Shown here: piece by piece, positions 60,350 to 64,000 of the stretch
Layout: every line of letters begins with the position of its first letter
How positions within the stretch are numbered: the first letter of the stretch is position 1
NCBI GenBank assembly: GCA_009823505.1
Contig: VZQC01006595.1
Location: 956,472-1,020,471 of the forward strand
Direction: 5' to 3'
DNA from: Rhizomys pruinosus
Lineage: Eukaryota > Chordata > Mammalia > Rodentia > Spalacidae
Length of the DNA: 64,000 nucleotides
Notes under the pieces: model-generated
What the model saw: only the letters and a program-made list of their open reading frames with translations
The model's database searches: none
What the model was told of the DNA's origin: nothing
Position numbers and translations under genes: made by a program

Positions 60350-60555
60350 GAGGTAGGTGGCTCAGGGGTTAAGACCACTGGCTGCTCTTACAAAGGCCTA
60401 AGGTTCAGTTCCCAAGACCCACAGAGAAGAACTGTCTGTAATTCCATTTCTAGGAGATCCAATGCCCTCTTCTGGCCTCTGTGGGAATTGCATGCACATG
60501 ATGCACTTACCTACATGTAGGCAAAAACAATTATACACACACATAAATTTAAAAA
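60350..60555 (+). repeat. B3-type SINE
   Basis: 'ggtggctcaggggttaagac' head; 'ctgtctgtaattccatttct'. Confidence 0.8.
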
Positions 60556-60566
60556 AGGGGGGGGGG

Positions 60567-60718
60567 CCGGGAGTGGTGGCACATGCCTTTAATCCTAGCA
60601 CTTGGGAGGCACAGGCAGGGGGATCTTTGTGAGTTCAAGGCCAGCCTGGTCTACAGAGTGAGTTCCAGGACAGCTGGGACTACAGGAAGACCCTGTCTCA
60701 AAAAGACCCAAAAAAAGG
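60567..60718 (+). repeat. B1 SINE
   Basis: Full B1 after a G run; CAAAAAGACCC end. Confidence 0.95.
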
Positions 60719-60721
60719 GGG

Positions 60722-60930
60722 GGGGGGGCTGGAGAGATGGCTCAGCGGTGATAAGCTCTATCTGCTCTTGTAGAGGAAACAGATTCTATTCCCAGCACCC
60801 ACATGGCAGCTAACAACTGTCTGTAACTCCAGTTCCAGGGAATCCAAACACTCTCTTCTGATCTCTACAGGCACTGCACAACATGGGTCCACTTACAAAC
60901 ATGCAGGCAATACACTCATATAAAAATAAA
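60722..60930 (+). repeat. B2/B3 SINE
   Basis: 'gggggctggagagatggctc' head directly after the B1 tail. Confidence 0.9.
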
Positions 60931-60936
60931 AATACG

Positions 60937-61195
60937 GGGGCTGGAGAGATAGCCTAGCGGTTAAGAGCACCGACTGCTCTGGCAGAGGACCCAGGTTTGA
61001 TCCCCAGCACCCACATGGCAGCTGAAAACCGTCTGTAACTCCAATTCCAGGAGAACTCCAGTTCCAGGGGAATCCGAGACCCTCTTCTGACCTCCGCGGC
61101 ATTGCACGACACGGGTGCACAGACTTGCATGCAGACAGTACATTCATACACATACAGAAATAAATTTAAAAAAAAATTAATAAAAAAAAATTTAA
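60937..61195 (+). repeat. B2 SINE, young 'GATAGCCTAG' type
   Basis: Duplicated central block and the 'ccgagaccctc' variant. Third of three elements in series. Confidence 0.95.
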
Positions 61196-62095
61196 AAAAA
61201 AAATACATTTTTAATGCAAAATTAAGATAAATCACAGCTGTCAGTAATCTAAGCATGCAGCTAACAGCATTATGGCCATTAGCAGCAAAGCAATTTATCT
61301 AACCAAATACAGGGCTGAGTACATGCTATCTGGAGAGCACTCTCTCTCAGCCTCTATTTACAGATGTCAATAACAGAACAACAAGGACTTTGGAATTATA
61401 TTATTTGCTTTTATTTCTAGTCTGAAGGCTTTAAACTATCTCTATTAATAGCTCAATAATAATGTAATGACAATAAACTACTGCTACAGATGTGGGTTTT
61501 AAAAAAAATCATGCCCAATTTTGGCTATGTAATAATTACGGTAAAAAACAAAGATCTTTAAAAAAAAAAAAACTAACAAAATCCACATCCATAATGACTA
61601 CTAAATAAATTCAACTTTTAGACAATCTGTGCACATAAGCCCATTCTAAAACTGGAAAGGCCTAGGGAAAATGAATCAATGAATATCAAAAAGAATAAAA
61701 TATCTAGGAATTAACCAGTGAGGTGAAAAGCTCATACAATGAAAATTGCAAACATTGCTGAAAGCAAAGAAGCCCTAAATAAATGGAAATACATTGCATA
61801 TTCATGAACTGGAAGATTTAATATTAGGATGTCAAAAAAAAATTACTAGTAGGATATCTAGTATACTACCCACAGCAACCTACACATTCAATACAATCCC
61901 TATCAAAACTCCAAAGAATTCTTGAGTAAAGGGGGGCAGGGGGTTTCATTTCAACCCAAAACCAATCTTGAAAAGAAGATAGAGGGCCCATATTTCTTGA
62001 TTTCAAAACAATGAATAAAAACAAAATAATGTGATATGGACCAAAAAAAAAAAAAATATATATATATCAAAGGAAAAGTGAACCTAGAAATAATC

Positions 62096-62129
<34 letters not shown>

Positions 62130-62189
62130 GTTCAAATAGTTTTGACAAGGATGTCAAGGCCATCAGGTAGTAAACAAAAAACTGGAGAC

Positions 62190-62340
62190 CCAGCCAGGTG
62201 TGGTAGGGCACACCTTTAATCCCAGCACTCAGGGGGCAGAGGCAGGCTGATCTCTGGAAATTCAAGGCCAACCTAGTCTACATAGTTCCAGGCTAGCTGG
62301 GGCTACAGGAAGATCCTGTCTCAAAAAGATGCCCCCCCAA
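62190..62340 (+). repeat. B1 SINE in L1
   Basis: 'cagccaggtgtggtagggca' to 'caaaaagatgcccccc'. Confidence 0.92.
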
Positions 62341-62459
62341 AAAAAATTTTTTTTAAAGAAAAAGAAATTGAATACCCACATGTAAAAGGATGAAGGTGGG
62401 GCCTTTACCTAATATCATATAAAATAATTAATTCAAAATTGATCAAAGCCCTAAATGTA

Positions 62460-62645
62460 GGGCTAGAGATGGCTCAACAGCTAAGAGCAGTGGCTGCTCT
62501 TGCCAAGGACTGGGTTCAGTTCCCAGTACCCAAATGATGGCTAACAACTGTCCTTAACTCCAGTTCCAGAGGATCTATCATCTTCTCTGGCCTCCTCAGG
62601 CATTATACACCAAGGGTGCACTTACATACATAAAAGCAAAACACA
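62460..62645 (+). repeat. B3-type SINE in L1
   Basis: 'agggctagagatggctcaac' head, 'atgatggctaacaactgtcc'. Confidence 0.82.
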
Positions 62646-62647
62646 CA

Positions 62648-62758
62648 TGCCAGGCATGGTGGCGCACGCTGGCACTCGCAAGGCCAGCCTGATCTACATA
62701 GTGAGATCCAAGACAGCTAGGGCTACAGGGAGACCCTGTCTCAAAAAGATAAAAAAGA
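62648..62758 (+). repeat. B1 SINE, internally deleted
   Basis: 'ccaggcatggtggcgcacgc' joins 'tggcactcgcaaggccagcc'. Confidence 0.85.
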
Positions 62759-62761
62759 CCA

Positions 62762-63003
62762 GGCTGGAGGGATGGCCTAGCGGTTAAGAGCGCCGACTGC
62801 TCTTGCAGAGGACTCAGGTTCGATCCCCAGCACCCACATGGTGGCTGAGAACCGTCTGTAACTCCAATTCCAGGAGAACTCCAGTTCCAGGGGAATCCGA
62901 CACCCTCTCTGACCTCCGCGGCATTGCAGGACACGGATGCACAGACCAACATGCAGACAGTACATTCATACACATAAATAAATAAAATATTTTAAAAAAA
63001 GAT
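62762..63003 (+). repeat. B2 SINE in the A tail of a B1
   Basis: Flanked by AAAGATAAAAAAGACC-like copies; young duplicated-block form. Confidence 0.93.
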
Positions 63004-63104
63004 AAAAAAAGACCAAAAAACAAACAAAAACCAAACTCAGAAAGTACATGGCAAAAACTTCAGAGCATTAGATCTAGCAATGATCTGGAAAACATATAAA
63101 ACAC

Positions 63105-63232
63105 TGGCTGGGGGTGGTGGCACACCCCTTTAATCCCAACACTTGGGAGGTGGATCTCTGTAAGATCAAGGCAAGCCTGGTCTACACAGTGAACTCTAGG
63201 CCTACTGGGGCTACAGAGAAACTCTGTCCTGT
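63105..63232 (+). repeat. B1 SINE
   Basis: 'ggctgggggtggtggcacac' to 'agagaaactctgtcctg'; followed by C and CA runs to 63278. Confidence 0.88.
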
Positions 63233-63299
63233 CCTGCCCCTCCAACCCCCCCCCCCCCGCTACACACACACACACAAAAGCCAAAACAAAAAGCAGTTC

Positions 63300-63475
63300 A
63301 CAGCATCATAGCAGCCTTTTGCAGAGGACCTAGGTTTGATTTCCAGCACCCACATGGTGTCTAACAACCACCCTAACTACAGTTCCAGGGGATCCAATGC
63401 CCTCTTCTGGCTCCATGGGCATGTATGCATGGGTGCACTTACATGTACATGGGCAAAACACTCATATACATTAAT
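63300..63475 (+). repeat. B2/B3 SINE 3' part
   Basis: 'ttttgcagaggacctaggtt' onward, head missing. Confidence 0.8.
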
Positions 63476-63600
63476 TTTTGTTGTTGTTGTTGTTTTGAGA
63501 CAGTGTCTCCCTATAGCCCCAGGTGACCTGGAACTCACTCTGTAGACCAGGCTGGCCTTGAACTCAGGATTAAAGGCGTGGGCCACCATGCCCAGCTTAA
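63476..63600 (-). repeat. B1 SINE
   Basis: Reverse B1 after a GTT-rich tail; lacks the 'agatccgcctgcctctgcct' block. Confidence 0.9.
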
Positions 63601-63700
63601 AGAAGGTTCTTAGCTGCCATGTGGGTGCTGGGAATCGAACCCAGGTCCTCTGCAAGAGTAGTTGGTGATCTTAACTGCTGAGCCATCTCTCCAGCTCCAT
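63601..63700 (-). repeat. B2 SINE 5' half
   Basis: Reverse B2 from 'aaggttcttagctgccatgt' to CTCTCCAGC; the 3' half is absent. Confidence 0.9.
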
Positions 63701-63968
63701 TAATGTTTTTTTTTTAAACACACAGGAAATGCTCCATCTTATATCATACTGCAAGTCACCCACTGTTTTACTTCCACTGTTTTCTCAATTTTCTCTAATA
63801 CACCATTACTCTCATAATTTCTAAGTCATTAAAATTTTCTCTGATCAAGTGTCTATTTCACCCTTCCGATCAAATCCATGGATTCTCAATGTGGCAGAAT
63901 AGTACACTCCATGAGAACAGCTTGTTAACTGGCAAGAACAGAGTGAATCCTACAAAGTTTAGAATTCC

Positions 63969-63971
<3 letters not shown>

Positions 63972-64000
<29 letters not shown>
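63972..64000 (+). repeat. T homopolymer at window edge
   Basis: At least 29 T; probably the tail of a reverse SINE continuing right. Confidence 0.8.

Larger units (their letters stand above)
61655..63100 (+). mobile_element. L1 ORF2 fragment, old, interrupted by four SINEs
   Basis: 'agaataaaatatctaggaat', 'aacattgctgaaagcaaaga', 'caatccctatcaaaactcca' and 'gatcaaagccctaaatgta' are L1 ORF2 3'-half words in order; the reading frame is broken. Pieces are about 61655-62190, 62350-62458 and 63020-63100. A (GACA)n run at 62097-62126 sits inside. Confidence 0.85.

Noticed and set aside
59472..64000. Search for the Cdc42 exon encoding residues 35-60
   Set aside because: No sequence encoding the VFDNYAVTV stretch was found on the - strand; it must lie beyond the window.

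Overview
This is nuclear DNA from a muroid rodent, most likely a cricetid-type species rather than Mus. It is dense in B1, B2, B3 and B4 SINEs plus L1 pieces. The dominant young B2 type has an internal duplication of its 'aactccagttcc' block that I do not associate with mouse B2. Genus cannot be fixed from the sequence alone.

The window holds two well-known genes facing each other tail to tail. Wnt4 lies on the + strand: exon 1 (signal peptide) is left of the window, intron 1 fills positions 1-12195, and coding exons 2-5 are at 12196-12431, 18468-18599, 18691-18833 and 19394-19861. They encode residues 27-351 of a normal-length 351-residue protein with all splice sites and reading phases intact. 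A roughly 2.6-kb 3' UTR follows, carrying a B2 insertion. Cdc42 lies on the - strand: the last coding exons are present at 59363-59472 (residues 61-96) and 59045-59242 (97-162). Two mutually exclusive terminal exons follow: the neuronal one at 52287-52376 and the ubiquitous one at 50839-50928. The exons encoding residues 1-60 lie right of the window. The gene order and convergence match the Wnt4-Cdc42 neighbourhood of mammals (human 1p36.12).

The 27 kb between the two 3' ends (about 22.47-49.6 kb) contains no gene I can support. It holds nested SINEs, old MIR and MER5-type repeats, a truncated L1, microsatellites and a GC-rich repeat-free stretch near 24.7 kb that looks like a conserved non-coding element. 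A near-identical direct duplication of about 2.4 kb (38.2-40.56 versus 40.70-43.16 kb) sits in a stretch with an ambiguous base (37587) and scattered small indels. It is more likely an assembly or gap-fill defect than biology.

There is no undescribed gene system here. The observations most worth checking are: the CCLF carboxy-terminus of the neuronal Cdc42 isoform (CCIF in human and mouse); the suspicious 35.5-43.2 kb duplication and low-quality region; the B2 subfamily with an internal duplication; a B2 in the Wnt4 3' UTR that has lost its AATAAA; and retroposon nests, including one target site used twice.
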